DNA from: Phocaeicola_A sp964481755
GTDB lineage: Bacteria; Bacteroidota; Bacteroidia; Bacteroidales; Bacteroidaceae
DNA: 25,184 bases
NCBI GenBank assembly: GCA_964481755.1
Contig: CAYZVH010000026.1
Span: 1-25,184 of the forward strand
Direction: 5' to 3'
Within the stretch, counting starts at the first letter, position 1, and each line of letters opens with the position of its first letter. Both the position numbers and the translations under genes were made by a program. This document shows, one piece after another, positions 25,056-25,184 of this stretch. The notes under the pieces were generated by a model. It was not told the origin of the DNA, made no database searches, and worked only from the letters and a program-made list of their open reading frames with translations.

Positions 25056-25074
25056 GACCAAAAACCTTATAACT

Positions 25075-25184
25075 ATGAAAATGAACTACGTATCGGCGGC
25101 AGAGGCCGTCCAGTTGATTAAGTCGCACGACAAAGTGCTCATCCAAGGCAGTACGTCCATACCCGAGGTGCTGTTGGATGCCCT
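25075..25184 (+). CDS. Acetyl-CoA hydrolase/CoA-transferase family protein, start only
   Basis: The first 36 codons of a gene cut by the window edge. The protein begins MKMNYVSAAEAVQLIKSH and continues DKVLIQGSTSIPEVLLDAL, the typical N-terminus of the acetyl-CoA hydrolase/transferase family (succinyl-CoA:acetate or 4-hydroxybutyrate CoA-transferases). Such enzymes exchange CoA between acyl groups in the cytosol during fermentation. ATG 25075 is chosen; ATG 25081 is a close alternative. It follows the iorAB operon after a terminator and is probably separately transcribed. Placement next to an enzyme that makes aryl-acetyl-CoA suggests a role in releasing the acid and saving the CoA, but this rests on context. 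Confidence 0.8.
   Translation, partial: MKMNYVSAAEAVQLIKSHDKVLIQGSTSIPEVLLDA

Overview
The window looks like a chromosomal segment from a relatively GC-rich member of the Bacteroidota, probably a gut Bacteroidales. The evidence is a SusC/SusD pair with its FecR-type anti-sigma gene, lipoproteins ending their signal peptides in a Cys lipobox, hardly any Shine-Dalgarno sequences, and several promoters of the Bacteroidota type (-7 box TAnnTTTG, sometimes with a TTTG-like -33 box about 19-20 bp upstream). The genus cannot be fixed from the sequence. No rRNA, tRNA, insertion sequence or CRISPR array was seen.

Region 1 (1-10320) is a complete Sus-like import locus. An ECF sigma gene on the minus strand is split by a frameshift. 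It is divergent from an operon on the plus strand: FecR anti-sigma, SusC-type TonB-dependent transporter with an STN signalling domain, SusD-like lipoprotein, DUF4843 lipoprotein, PKD-like cysteine-rich lipoprotein, and a periplasmic TlpA-type thioredoxin. It ends at a strong hairpin. No carbohydrate-active enzyme is present, so the imported substrate is unknown.

Region 2 (10320-12395) is more A/T-rich and carries a type IV toxin-antitoxin / abortive-infection pair (AbiEi-like antitoxin, AbiEii nucleotidyltransferase toxin). It has a well-formed promoter and an 11-bp inverted-repeat operator. On both sides lie tandem arrays of imperfect palindromes with a 22-23 bp period, and the two sides share a 13-mer. 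This is the part of the window least explained by known features, and a related 22-bp array lies at 20760-20887.

Region 3 (12396-16985) is on the minus strand: a small outer-membrane beta-barrel protein and two tandem SLC13/DASS-type permeases, each with two RCK_C (TrkA_C) domains. The two permeases have nearly identical -7 boxes but differ at their substrate-binding tips.

Region 4 (17150-21010) is a two-gene GH51 alpha-L-arabinofuranosidase operon. One enzyme is of the short type and one carries a CBM4/9-like insertion. It is followed by the 22-bp array, a nested hairpin and a terminator.

Region 5 (21243-25184) encodes indolepyruvate:ferredoxin oxidoreductase IorA and IorB with a class I/II aminotransferase in one operon. 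After a terminator and a structured 200-nt stretch comes the start of an acetyl-CoA hydrolase/CoA-transferase gene, cut by the window edge. Together these suggest aromatic amino acid transamination linked to oxidative decarboxylation of 2-oxoacids to acyl-CoA, or the reverse.
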